This document shows, piece by piece, positions 1 to 8,463 of a DNA stretch of 64,000 bases; the first letter of the stretch is position 1; every line of letters starts with the position of its first letter. Position numbers and translations under genes: made by a program. Source of the DNA: Antrihabitans auranticaus (GTDB lineage: Bacteria; Actinomycetota; Actinomycetes; Mycobacteriales; Mycobacteriaceae). Where the stretch lies: the NCBI RefSeq assembly GCF_016481275.1, contig NZ_JAEMNW010000001.1, forward strand, positions 1,417,531 to 1,481,530, read 5' to 3'. A model generated the notes under the pieces. The model saw only the letters and a list, made by a program, of their open reading frames with translations, was not told the DNA's origin and did no database searches.

Positions 1-803
1 GACAGATCTCGAATGAGCGCCCAACCGCCCGCATACGCCTCGACGCAACCGACGTTGCCGCACCGGCATGGCAGCGGTGCCAGTTGATCCGCCGCGGTGG
101 CGAGGATGTGCCCGATATCCCCGGCGGCCCCCTCGTTGCCGCGAATGATCTGCCCGTTGAACACCAGACCTGAGCCGATGCCCGTGCCGATCTTGAGGGC
201 AATGAGGTTGTCGGTCCCGGTCTGCCGCGACTCGGCGACCGCTCGCGAGTTCGTGTCGTTCTCGACGATCGCGGGGCCGGGATAGCGCTTGCTGAACCAA
301 CCGGCGATATCGAAGCCGTCCCAGCCGGTCATTATCGGCGGATTCACGACACGCCCCGATGCGAACTCCACGGGCCCCGGCACACCGACACCGACACCCC
401 AGATTTCGTCGTCGTCGTACAGAAGCCGGGCAAACGCAGTTTCCACCAGGCCGAGGACCCGATCCGGACCGTCCCACACGTCGACGCTGTGATTCTGGTG
501 CCGTAGCGGGGTGCCACTGAGATCGCATACGGACGCGACGAACCCGGACGCTCCAATATCGACGCACGGCAACACCGCGCGCTCCGAGTGGAATGCGAAC
601 CGGGTAGAAGGTCGGCCCCCGGTGGATTCGCCGCCGTCGACCGCATTGATCAGCCGCGCGTCCAGCAGTGCTGCAAGCCGCTGATTGACCGTCGAACGAG
701 ACAATCCCGACCGTTCGATGACCTCGATCCGGCTCAGCTCCCCCAAATCACGGAAGAGACCCAGCACGTCACCCACGTGGGATGCGGTCTCGGGTGGTCT
801 CAT
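1..803 (-). CDS. ROK-family transcriptional regulator (3' end outside window)
   Basis: The gene reads leftward off the window edge, so only about 267 codons are visible. The N-terminus (about residues 10-60) is a winged helix-turn-helix. The ROK sugar-kinase-like fold follows, with an ATP-site-like GTGIGSG, an EGAAGDIGH segment and the zinc-binding CRCGNVGCVE motif. ROK repressors of this build (NagC/XylR type) sense sugars or sugar phosphates. It is divergent from the sugar ABC operon that starts at 962, so it is very probably that operon's regulator. I chose the ATG at 801-803 because a GGAG lies just upstream and the HTH begins directly after it. FrcR-like is a possible name, but the ligand cannot be read from the sequence. 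Confidence 0.9.
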   Translation of the reverse strand, partial: MRPPETASHVGDVLGLFRDLGELSRIEVIERSGLSRSTVNQRLAALLDARLINAVDGGESTGGRPSTRFAFHSERAVLPCVDIGASGFVASVCDLSGTPLRHQNHSVDVWDGPDRVLGLVETAFARLLYDDDEIWGVGVGVPGPVEFASGRVVNPPIMTGWDGFDIAGWFSKRYPGPAIVENDTNSRAVAESRQTGTDNLIALKIGTGIGSGLVFNGQIIRGNEGAAGDIGHILATAADQLAPLPCRCGNVGCVEAYAGGWALIRDL

Positions 804-847
804 CTCGGTCTCCGATCGAACGTGTGGGGCGATGTCCTACGACGGTA

Positions 848-909
848 GTTTACATGCAACAGCAGTAAAAGAATGCACACTTTTGTATTGCAATCACACA
901 AAAGGTGCG
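848..909. promoter_or_regulatory. Operator candidates in the ROK/ABC divergent promoter
   Basis: Two inverted repeats occupy the 158-bp divergent gap. The first is TTTAC (849-853) and GTAAA (865-869), separated by 11 bp. The second has TTTTGT (881-886) and ACAAAA (898-903), also 11 bp apart, and carries a perfect ATTGCAAT palindrome at its centre (887-894). Its outer flanks (GCAC...GGTGC) extend the symmetry imperfectly. Equal spacing of both pairs fits a dimeric regulator, most simply the adjacent ROK protein. Binding is inferred. Confidence 0.5.
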
Positions 910-961
910 TTAGTTTCGAGAAGCACCACGCGGTAGTGTTCTGAGCCACAAGGGGTACGAC

Positions 962-2008
962 ATGATCGACAGCACGACGTCCACGAAGCCTTGGCGGCGC
1001 CGCGCACAGGTTGCAGTTCCAGTGCTGACGTTGGCGGTCGCCCTCGTCGGATGTTCGCGCGGCGACACGACGGACGACGGCACAGTGCAGGTAGCGGCCA
1101 TCGTCAAAGGTTTGGACAACCCGTTCTTCCAAGCAATGGAGGACGGTCTGATCTCGTCGGCAGAAGAGTCCGGGACCGACGTGACGGTGCAGGCCGCGGC
1201 CGATATCTCCGACACGGTCGGTCAGGCGGACAAGCTCACGGCCCTGGGCGTGCAGGACTACAACTGCTACGTGGTGAATCCGATCAGCGGCACCAACCTG
1301 GTCCAGACCCTCACGCTGATGGCTTCACCCGACAAGCCCGTGGTCAACATCGACAGCCCGCTCGACCCGGAGGCGATCGAGGTCGCCGACCTCGACGTCG
1401 CCACGTACATCGGCACGGACAACAAGGCCGCCGGCGGCAAAGCCGGTGCCTTCATCGTCTCGGAGGCGGGTCCGAACGCCGAGGTTGCCGTCGTCGGCGG
1501 CATTGCCGGTGACGTGACGAGCGCCGCCCGGATCGACGGGTTCAAGGCTGCCGTCGCCGGTCAGGTCGACATAGTCCAAGAGGTAGCCGCGGACTGGAAG
1601 CGCGAAGTCGCACTTACCAAAGCAACCGACATCCTCGCGGCGAACCCGAACGTCAAGGCGTTCTTCGCGGCGAACGACGACATGGGCCTCGGCATCGTCA
1701 AAGCGGTCGAAAATGCCGGGCTCACAGGCAAAGTCGTCGTGGTGAGCGTCGATGGCAACAAAGATGCGCTCGAGTCCGTCGCCGGCGGCGGGTTGAGCGC
1801 AACCGTTGCCCAGTACCCGTACACGATCGGGGCACTCGGCCTGCAGGCATGCGAAGCGGCGGCCGCCGGCATTCAACTGCCCGACACCATCGAATCGCCG
1901 ACCGCCCTGGTCACCCGTGACGACGCGGAAAGCGCCATCGCACAGTTCCCGCGCCCGTTCGAGGCCTTCGACAACCCCCTCGAAACGCTGCTGGCGAGCA
2001 GCCGATGA
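962..2008 (+). CDS. Sugar ABC transporter substrate-binding lipoprotein
   Basis: This is a 348-aa periplasmic-binding-protein family member (Peripla_BP_4, ribose/fructose-binding type). A hydrophobic signal ends in a lipobox, LVGC, with Cys31 as the predicted lipidated residue, so it should be anchored on the outer face of the membrane. The mature part opens with the class-typical VAAIVKGLDNPFFQAMEDG and later has the hinge-side ANDDMGLGIVKA. It heads an operon with permease and ATPase genes and follows a divergent ROK regulator. The start ATG has AGGGG about 7 bp upstream. Substrate is unknown; fructose, mannose, ribose or a related sugar is suggested only by the frc-like arrangement. Confidence 0.9.
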   Translation: MIDSTTSTKPWRRRAQVAVPVLTLAVALVGCSRGDTTDDGTVQVAAIVKGLDNPFFQAMEDGLISSAEESGTDVTVQAAADISDTVGQADKLTALGVQDYNCYVVNPISGTNLVQTLTLMASPDKPVVNIDSPLDPEAIEVADLDVATYIGTDNKAAGGKAGAFIVSEAGPNAEVAVVGGIAGDVTSAARIDGFKAAVAGQVDIVQEVAADWKREVALTKATDILAANPNVKAFFAANDDMGLGIVKAVENAGLTGKVVVVSVDGNKDALESVAGGGLSATVAQYPYTIGALGLQACEAAAAGIQLPDTIESPTALVTRDDAESAIAQFPRPFEAFDNPLETLLASSR

Positions 2009-2069
2009 CGTTCGCGCCCAACCCTTTCACCGACCTAGCCTGCCACCCTCGAAGAGAAACCGACGCCTC

Positions 2070-3056
2070 ATGACCACTCAATTAGCCACACCAACGGAAC
2101 CATCGACACTGCAACGCTCATTCTCGGACGCGCGAAAGCTCAGCTTCTGGGCCGAGCATGCCGCCCCCGTTGGACTCGTCGTCCTGGTAGTTGTGTTCAC
2201 GATCCTGACCCCGAACTTCCTCACCATCGGCAACATCCAGGCGATGCTGCTCGCCGCGGCAATCCTGGTCATCCTCGGAGTCGCCCAGGCGTTCGTCATT
2301 ACAACCGGCGGAATCGACCTGTCGATCGCAGCGACGATGACAGTTGCCGCGATCGGGTTCGGGCTGGCGTGGGAAGCGGGGCTCGGCTTCCCGGTCTCCG
2401 TCGTTGCGGCATTTGTTGCAGGCGGCGCGATCGGGGTGCTCAACGGGTTTCTGATTGCGCGGGGCAAGGTCACCGATTTCATCGCGACCCTCGGAACACT
2501 CAGCGTGGCAACCGGTCTGGCGTTGATTCTCTCGGATGGTAAGCCCATCACCGTCAACAGCTCGGAGCTGCTGAACCTCACCACCGGATCGTTCGCAGGG
2601 TTGGGCTACCCGATCATCATCGCCGGAGTGGTCGGAGTGGTTGCGTGGCTGGTGATGTTCCGGACACGCTTCGGTCTGCACGTACAGGCCGTCGGCGGTA
2701 GCGAGGAGAGCTCGGTCGCGAACGGCCTGAGCGCCACCCGGGTACGCATCGCGGTATATGTGATTTCCGGGTTTCTCGCGGCCCTCGCCGCACTGCTGCT
2801 CGTTGCTCGGGTCGGCGCCGCGGAACCCGCTGTCAACACCGCGTACCTGCTCAACTCCATCGCCGCTGTCGTCCTCGGCGGGGTTGCACTGACCGGCGGC
2901 AAAGCCAAGATCGTCGGTCCGATCCTGGGCGCCTTCCTTCTTACGGCACTCACGAACGGCCTTACCCTGCTGAATGTTTCGACCTTCTACCAACCATTCG
3001 CCGTCGGACTTGTCGTCGTCCTCGCGGCCCTACTCACGAGGTTCCAGACGAAATGA
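2070..3056 (+). CDS. Sugar ABC transporter permease
   Basis: A 328-aa integral membrane protein of the BPD_transp_2 (RbsC/FrcC-like) family with about eight to ten hydrophobic segments. The segment GGIDLSIAATM matches the GGIDLSVG-type signature of this family. An open frame continues further upstream, but the chosen ATG (2070) follows GAAGAG and gives a normal family N-terminus; upstream codons overlap the preceding gene. The stop overlaps the ATPase start by 4 bp (ATGA), which indicates translational coupling. Confidence 0.9.
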   Translation: MTTQLATPTEPSTLQRSFSDARKLSFWAEHAAPVGLVVLVVVFTILTPNFLTIGNIQAMLLAAAILVILGVAQAFVITTGGIDLSIAATMTVAAIGFGLAWEAGLGFPVSVVAAFVAGGAIGVLNGFLIARGKVTDFIATLGTLSVATGLALILSDGKPITVNSSELLNLTTGSFAGLGYPIIIAGVVGVVAWLVMFRTRFGLHVQAVGGSEESSVANGLSATRVRIAVYVISGFLAALAALLLVARVGAAEPAVNTAYLLNSIAAVVLGGVALTGGKAKIVGPILGAFLLTALTNGLTLLNVSTFYQPFAVGLVVVLAALLTRFQTK

Positions 3057-3841
3057 GCGCATCGATCGCGGTCTCCACACAGGCCACAGACACGGACAAC
3101 GACTACATCCTGACCGTCACCGACATCACCAAATCCTTCGGCGGAGTCAAGGCCCTCAAAGGCGCATCGATCACCATGCGTCGTGGCGAGGTCACCGCCC
3201 TGATCGGTGACAACGGGGCCGGCAAATCGACCCTGGTGCGGTGTCTGTCCGGCATTCATCAGCCGACGTCGGGCACGATCTCTCTCGACGGCTACGACGT
3301 GACGATGGACTCGCCGCACAGCGCACGCGAGCGAGGCATCGAGACCGTCCACCAGACCCTCGCTATGGTCGAGGAACTTTCGGTGTGGCAGAACTTCTTC
3401 ATGGGTCGCGAGCTGACTCGCGGCTTCGGTCCGTTCCGGTTTCTGGATCGCAAGGCGATGAAAAAGGCTGCAGCCGAGCAGATCGCAGGTCTGGCGGTCA
3501 ATGCACCGCCCGTCACGAGCCGAGTCCGGCGCCTGTCCGGCGGTCAGCGGCAAGCTGTTGCCATCGCCCGTGCTGCCGGGTGGAACAGCAAGATCGTGAT
3601 CATGGACGAGCCGACTGCGGCGCTAGGCGTACAGGAGACCGCCCGGGTGGAGTCCGTGATCACGAAGCTCAAGGACTCCGGCGTCGCGGTCCTCTTGATC
3701 AGCCACAACTTCGATCAGGTCATGCGACTGTCGGACCAGGTGTGGGTGATGCGCGCCGGCGTCGCAGTAGCCGGCCGCCGAACCAGCGAGACCACCGGAA
3801 ACGAACTGGTGGCCCTGATCACCGGCGCGCAATCCGCCTGA
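3053..3841 (+). CDS. Sugar ABC transporter ATPase (single domain)
   Basis: A 262-aa ABC ATPase. Walker A is GDNGAGKST, the signature is LSGGQRQAVAIARA, Walker B is IVIMDEPTAAL, and the switch His is in LLISHNF. Unlike RbsA or XylA it has only one nucleotide-binding domain, as in FrcA, and so should act as a homodimer. It starts inside the permease stop codon. It powers uptake of the sugar bound by the lipoprotein at 962. Confidence 0.92.
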   Translation: MSASIAVSTQATDTDNDYILTVTDITKSFGGVKALKGASITMRRGEVTALIGDNGAGKSTLVRCLSGIHQPTSGTISLDGYDVTMDSPHSARERGIETVHQTLAMVEELSVWQNFFMGRELTRGFGPFRFLDRKAMKKAAAEQIAGLAVNAPPVTSRVRRLSGGQRQAVAIARAAGWNSKIVIMDEPTAALGVQETARVESVITKLKDSGVAVLLISHNFDQVMRLSDQVWVMRAGVAVAGRRTSETTGNELVALITGAQSA

Positions 3842-3873
3842 CCAGCAATCAATATCCACGCAAAGGAATCTCC

Positions 3874-4746
3874 ATGGCCACCAATCCACTCGGCGTTCAC
3901 GCGCTCGTATTCGCAGGGGGCACAACGCCCGACGAAGTCGAAGCCACCATCGCCGAAACCAAGGCAGCCGGCTTCGATCTGCTCGAGATGTCGCTGCACG
4001 ATGCCGCCCAGATCGACATCCCTGCCGCACGAAAGGCGCTCGAAGCAGCGGGCCTCGGGATCGTGTGCTCACGAGGATTGGCCTTCGACGCCGACGTCTC
4101 GAGTACCGACCTCGCGGTCGTCGAGCGCGGATCTGCTTTGCTGCAGAGTTCGTTGCAGATCACGCACAATCTCGGCGGCACCCACTTCACCGGCGCGCTG
4201 TACAGCGCACTCGGCAAGTACGGACAGCCGCTGAGCGAGGCGGGTCGCAGCAACGTCGTGGCCGTGCTGCAAGAGCTGGCCAAGGAAGCCTCGCAGCACA
4301 ACATGACCCTCGGCCTGGAAGTCTGCAACAGATACGAGACCAACGTAATCAACACTGCCGCAGATGCTTTGCGGCTCGCCGACGACATCGGCGCCGACAA
4401 CGTCGTCATTCACCTCGACACGTATCACATGAATATCGAGGAGGACGATTTCCGGCGCCCGGTCATGTTGGTCGGCGATCGACTCGGGTACGTACACATC
4501 GGTGAGAACCACCGTGGCTACCTCGGCAGCGGCCACCTGGATTTCAACTCGTTCTTCCACGCGTTGGCCGATATCGATTACACCGGGCCGATCACGTTCG
4601 AATCGTTCTCGTCGGCCGTCGTGTCCCCGACCCTGTCCAACGACCTCGCGATCTGGCGAAACCTCTGGGACGACGGCCCTGCCCTGGCGGCTCACGCCTA
4701 CCGCTACCTGGTGAACATGCTCGGCGCAGTCGATGCCAGCCGCTGA
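3874..4746 (+). CDS. Sugar (phosphate) isomerase/epimerase, DTE-like TIM barrel
   Basis: A 290-aa AP_endonuc_2/xylose-isomerase-like TIM barrel, the usual length of D-tagatose/D-psicose 3-epimerases. The metal-binding set of that family is visible in order: Glu in GLEVCNRYE, Asp in HLDTYHMNIEE, His in HIGENHRGYLG and Glu in TFESFSS. It would interconvert epimeric or isomeric keto sugars, or their phosphates, taken up by the ABC system. AAAGGA lies 7 bp before the ATG. The kinase gene starts inside its 3' end (14-bp overlap), so both are co-translated. The exact sugar is not determinable. Confidence 0.85.
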   Translation: MATNPLGVHALVFAGGTTPDEVEATIAETKAAGFDLLEMSLHDAAQIDIPAARKALEAAGLGIVCSRGLAFDADVSSTDLAVVERGSALLQSSLQITHNLGGTHFTGALYSALGKYGQPLSEAGRSNVVAVLQELAKEASQHNMTLGLEVCNRYETNVINTAADALRLADDIGADNVVIHLDTYHMNIEEDDFRRPVMLVGDRLGYVHIGENHRGYLGSGHLDFNSFFHALADIDYTGPITFESFSSAVVSPTLSNDLAIWRNLWDDGPALAAHAYRYLVNMLGAVDASR

Positions 4747-5377
4747 CCTGGCCGCCCGCGCGGGCGCGCTGATCCAACCGGGCCGGCGTGTGCTACTCGG
4801 GATAACGGGCAGTCCTGGCGCCGGAAAGACCACTCTGGCAAAGCATCTGGTGGACACCCTCAACGAGGTATCCGGTGTGCACACCGCGGTGCATCTGCCG
4901 ATGGACGGATTTCACCTGGCCAACTCCACGCTGGACACCTTGGGCATACACCACCGCAAAGGAGCGATCGACACCTTCGACGGCTGGGGTTTCGTTGCAT
5001 TGTTGCGGCGACTGCTCGTCGAAGTCGATCACCCGGTGTACGCGCCGAGCTTCGAGCGGACCATCGACGAACCGGTTGCCGGCGAAATCGCGATCCCCGC
5101 GCACATTCCCCTGATCGTCGTCGAAGGAAACTACCTGCTTGTAGATCAGCAGCCGTGGAACGAGATTCGGCCCCTCCTCGCCGAATCCTGGTTCTGCGAA
5201 ACACCGGAATCCGAGCGGCTGGTTCGGCTTGTCGACCGGCATACCCGGCACGGTCGCTCCCCTGCCGTAGCCGCGGCCTGGGCCCGGACAGTCGACGGCG
5301 CCAACGCCGCGTTGATCGAACGAACCCGGTCCCGCGCGGATGCGGTGATTTCCGGCGTCGATTCCGTACGTATCTGA
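4733..5377 (+). CDS. P-loop sugar/nucleoside kinase (FrcK/CoaA-like)
   Basis: A 214-aa phosphoribulokinase/uridine-kinase-fold protein. Walker A is GSPGAGKTT near residue 27, followed by HLPMDGFHLAN and VVEGNYLL, both typical of the 'nucleoside/nucleotide kinase' group that includes rhizobial FrcK. Position behind transporter and epimerase genes suggests that it phosphorylates the imported sugar or its epimer. It overlaps the epimerase gene by 14 bp. A pantothenate-kinase-like role is less likely in this context. Confidence 0.82.
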   Translation: MPAADLAARAGALIQPGRRVLLGITGSPGAGKTTLAKHLVDTLNEVSGVHTAVHLPMDGFHLANSTLDTLGIHHRKGAIDTFDGWGFVALLRRLLVEVDHPVYAPSFERTIDEPVAGEIAIPAHIPLIVVEGNYLLVDQQPWNEIRPLLAESWFCETPESERLVRLVDRHTRHGRSPAVAAAWARTVDGANAALIERTRSRADAVISGVDSVRI

Positions 5378-5391
5378 AATATGATCTGTGG

Positions 5392-6279
5392 GTGGACATC
5401 GTCGATGCTCATCATCATTTGATCAATTCGACCGAGCTGGTCTACCCCTGGATCGACACCCGTCAGCCGGTGCTGACAGCGTTGCTGTCGAACTACTACG
5501 ACGCTGCCCATGAGTACCTCCCGGAGCACTACCGGTCCGAAGTCGACGACGCACGCTTCACCGCCTCGGTCGCTTGCGAGATCGGAGCATCGGACGGCAT
5601 GGCCGAAGCTGCATGGGTTCAGCACTGCGCCAACAACTTCGGCTCGCCAGGTGCCTTCATCGCGGCGATCCAGCTCGATTCGGACGACGTCGCAGACGTT
5701 CTCGCACGATATCGGGAACTACCTGTCGTCCGCGCAGTCCGGCAACCGCTGTACTGGGCCGCCGACCCCAGCAAACGACTCGGTGCGCGCGGCGATTACC
5801 TCACCGACCCCGCCTGGCTGCACGGTTTCGAGCAGGTCGCCGCTACCGAGCTCGTATGGGACCTACTCGTGTACGACGAACAGTTGCCGGAGACGCACGA
5901 TCTGATCAGCTCGTTTCCCGACACCACGTTCGTGGTGGAGGCGATCGGCTGGCCGCTCGACCGCTCCGAGGATGGCTTCGCCCGGTGGGAGGAACGTCTG
6001 CGGGCGGTGAGCGAGTTCCCGAACGTGGTCCTCAAAATGCAGGGCATCGCACTCATCCTCGGCACCTCCGAGGCAGCAATCGGACCATGGATACGTATGG
6101 CACTCAACATCTTCGGAGCCAACAGATGCATGTTCGCCTCGCACTACCCCGTCGACCATCTGCTGTGGGATTGCCGGACGATGGTGCGGACCATCGAAGC
6201 GACGATCGCTGATCTGTCGGCCGACGAGCACGCCGAATTCTTCGGTCTGACTGCCCGGCGGGTGTACCGCCTCAACTGA
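5392..6279 (+). CDS. Amidohydrolase family TIM-barrel hydrolase (lactonase-like)
   Basis: A 295-aa COG3618-type metal-dependent hydrolase. The protein opens directly with the metal-binding VDAHHH, which supports the GTG at 5392 although no good ribosome-binding site precedes it. Later landmarks are FVVEAIGWPL, VVLKMQGIA and FASHYPVDH, the last carrying the family's Asp region. Relatives include L-fuconolactonase and other sugar-lactone or pyrone hydrolases. It is the last gene of the sugar operon and begins 14 bp after the kinase, so a sugar-lactone substrate is the most economical inference. Confidence 0.82.
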   Translation: MDIVDAHHHLINSTELVYPWIDTRQPVLTALLSNYYDAAHEYLPEHYRSEVDDARFTASVACEIGASDGMAEAAWVQHCANNFGSPGAFIAAIQLDSDDVADVLARYRELPVVRAVRQPLYWAADPSKRLGARGDYLTDPAWLHGFEQVAATELVWDLLVYDEQLPETHDLISSFPDTTFVVEAIGWPLDRSEDGFARWEERLRAVSEFPNVVLKMQGIALILGTSEAAIGPWIRMALNIFGANRCMFASHYPVDHLLWDCRTMVRTIEATIADLSADEHAEFFGLTARRVYRLN

Positions 6280-6328
6280 TCAGGAATCGAGAAGCGGCCC
6301 GCATGGCCACGCGGATAACGTTATTGGC

Positions 6329-6565
6329 ATGAAAACAATGACATGCAAGCAAATGGGCGGGCCCTGCGACACCGCGTTCCAGGGCAAGAAAGCTGACGAC
6401 GTCATCCACGCGCAGGACAGCCATCTGAAAGACATGGTTGCGCAGGGCGACGAGACACACCGGAGCGCGCTCGAAGACATGCAGGGCCGGTGGAAGCGAC
6501 CGATCGCGGGGCTGGGTTGGTACCGGAACACCAAGAAGGCCTTCGCTGCTCTTCCCGAAGACTGA
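6329..6565 (+). CDS. DUF1059 small protein
   Basis: A 78-aa protein beginning MKTMTCKQMGGPCD and ending KKAFAALPED, the characteristic frame of DUF1059 proteins. The two Cys in the TCxxxGGxCD segment are typical of the family. Function is unknown. It stands alone between the sugar operon and the amidohydrolase gene at 6662. Confidence 0.8.
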   Translation: MKTMTCKQMGGPCDTAFQGKKADDVIHAQDSHLKDMVAQGDETHRSALEDMQGRWKRPIAGLGWYRNTKKAFAALPED

Positions 6566-6612
6566 ACGGTCAACCGACGCGGGTGGCATTGCCCGCAGCG
6601 ATGCGCCGCCGC

Positions 6613-6648
6613 ATACTCGCTGGTATCGATTCGAATACTGGCGAGTAT
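6613..6648. promoter_or_regulatory. Inverted repeat before the aminoacylase-type gene
   Basis: Perfect 8-bp arms, ATACTCGC (6613-6620) and GCGAGTAT (6641-6648), are continued inward by an imperfect match (GTAT against ATAC). The element ends 13 bp before the ATG at 6662. It could be an operator or a 5'-leader hairpin occupying the ribosome-binding region; the sequence alone does not decide. Confidence 0.45.
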
Positions 6649-6661
6649 CGGAAGGCCGATG

Positions 6662-8404
6662 ATGTCGCACTACTCTCTCGTGATCCGTAACGGCACGATC
6701 TATGACGGCACGGGTGCCGCGCCCGTCACAGCCGACCTCGGAATTCGTGACGGGAAGGTCGCCACTGTCGGCAGCATCGAACCAGGCAGTATCGAAAACC
6801 CCGTGGCTGGGCGCGAGATAGACGCGACGGGAAAGTGGGTCCTCCCAGGAATGCTCGACGTGCACACCCACTACGACGCCGAAGTACTCGGCTCGCCGGG
6901 GCTCGGCGAAAGCGTGCGCCACGGCGTCACCACGATCGTTCTCGGCAACTGCTCGCTCTCGACGGTATATGCCGACGCCGACGATTGCGCGGACCTGTTT
7001 TCTCGCGTCGAGGCGTTGCCTTGGGAAGCAGTGCATTCCGCGGTCAAAGAACACAAGACGTGGTCGAGTCCACAGTCGTACGTGGACGCGATCAATCAGC
7101 GCCCCCTCGGCGCAAACGTCGCGGGATTCATCGGGCATTCCGACATCCGCGCAGCGGTGCTGGGGCTGGATCGAGCCACCGACCCCACCGTCGAACCGAC
7201 TGCGGCCGAATTGGGTCGCATGAAGATCATGCTCGGCGACGCTCTCGATGCCGGCTTCGTCGGACTGTCCACCATCCGCAGCTCCTTCTCCAAACTCGAA
7301 GGCACCCGCTGGCCCGCGCGCCTGCTCCCCTCGACCTTTGCGAGTTGGCGGGAATTCGGCGCGCTCAACGACATACTGCGCGCCCGCGGCCGCATCCACC
7401 AGAGCACCCCGAACCTGGCAAAGCGGTCGGAGATGGCGCGGTACTTCCTGCAGAGCATGGGCCTGAAGCGAAGGCCGTTGAAGACCACGATCATCAGCGC
7501 CGCAGACGTCAAGGCCGATCGCACCGTGGTTAGGATGGCGATCGCGGCCGCCAAGATCGTGAACAAACTCGGCGGCGACGGATTCCGCTGGCAGCATCTG
7601 CCGGTGCCGTTCGAGGTATACGCCGATGGCATCGATCTCGTCGTCTTCGAGGAATTCGGCTCCGGCGCTGCAGCTTTGAGTATTCGCGACGTGATGAAGC
7701 GTGGCCACCTGCTCGCCGACGAGACCTACCGACGTACGTTCCGAAAGGAAATGACGGCCAAGGGTTTCAAGGTGTGGCATCGCGATCTCTACGACGCCGA
7801 GATCGTCGCCTGCCCCGACGCCTCGGTCGTCGGTCGATCGTTCGGCGCAGTAGCCGACGATCGCGGAATCGAACCCGCCGACGCGCTGCTGGACTTGGCC
7901 GTCGAACACGGCAAGGCACTGCGCTGGTGCACAACGATCGCAAACGACCGTGACGACGTCCTCGACCGTCTACAGCAGTCCGAGGTCGTCCAGGTCGGCT
8001 TCGCCGATTCCGGTGCGCATCTTCGCAACATGGCGTTCTACAACTTCGCGGTGCGCATGCTCGAACGCGTCCACACACGCAAGTTCATGCCGATCGAGAA
8101 GGCGGTCCATCGCCTGACCGGTGAACTTGCCGACTGGTACGGCCTCGACGCGGGGCACCTGACGATCGGAAGTCGCGCCGACGTCGCGATCATCGACCCG
8201 GCAGGATTCGACGGCACCAGCGGGGAATACGCCGAAGCCCCGATGCCCGGACTCGACGGCGTCAACCGAATGGTCAACCGCAACGACGGTGCGGTCGCGG
8301 CAACCGTAGTCGCCGGTCATGTGCTGTACGAGTACGGCTCTTTCGCAGACGGGTTCGGCACCACGCTGCACGCGGGAAAGTTTCTGCAAGCCAACAATTC
8401 TTAG
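6662..8404 (+). CDS. N-acyl-D-amino-acid deacylase-type amidohydrolase
   Basis: A 580-aa cytosolic amidohydrolase of the D-aminoacylase/dihydroorotase-like superfamily. It starts with the small beta-sandwich (YSLVIRNGTIYDGTG), then the metal-binding DVHTHYD near residue 70, an HSDIR segment, GFADSGAHLRNM and the C-terminal GSRADVAIIDP. These are hallmarks of NdaD-like enzymes and distant N-substituted formamide or isoaspartyl hydrolases. Two ATGs are possible (6659, 6662); GGAAGG lies 6 bp before the second, which I chose. It precedes a lactate-oxidase-type gene, with no other clue to substrate. Confidence 0.85.
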   Translation: MSHYSLVIRNGTIYDGTGAAPVTADLGIRDGKVATVGSIEPGSIENPVAGREIDATGKWVLPGMLDVHTHYDAEVLGSPGLGESVRHGVTTIVLGNCSLSTVYADADDCADLFSRVEALPWEAVHSAVKEHKTWSSPQSYVDAINQRPLGANVAGFIGHSDIRAAVLGLDRATDPTVEPTAAELGRMKIMLGDALDAGFVGLSTIRSSFSKLEGTRWPARLLPSTFASWREFGALNDILRARGRIHQSTPNLAKRSEMARYFLQSMGLKRRPLKTTIISAADVKADRTVVRMAIAAAKIVNKLGGDGFRWQHLPVPFEVYADGIDLVVFEEFGSGAAALSIRDVMKRGHLLADETYRRTFRKEMTAKGFKVWHRDLYDAEIVACPDASVVGRSFGAVADDRGIEPADALLDLAVEHGKALRWCTTIANDRDDVLDRLQQSEVVQVGFADSGAHLRNMAFYNFAVRMLERVHTRKFMPIEKAVHRLTGELADWYGLDAGHLTIGSRADVAIIDPAGFDGTSGEYAEAPMPGLDGVNRMVNRNDGAVAATVVAGHVLYEYGSFADGFGTTLHAGKFLQANNS

Positions 8405-8463
8405 CCTCGACTGGCGTGTAATGGAGGAACACCCCCTCTACCCGTCCGAAGAATGGAATCCAC

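Noticed and set aside
6272-7909. 545-codon minus-strand frame
   Set aside because: Antisense to the DUF1059 and aminoacylase-type genes, whose motifs are unmistakable.
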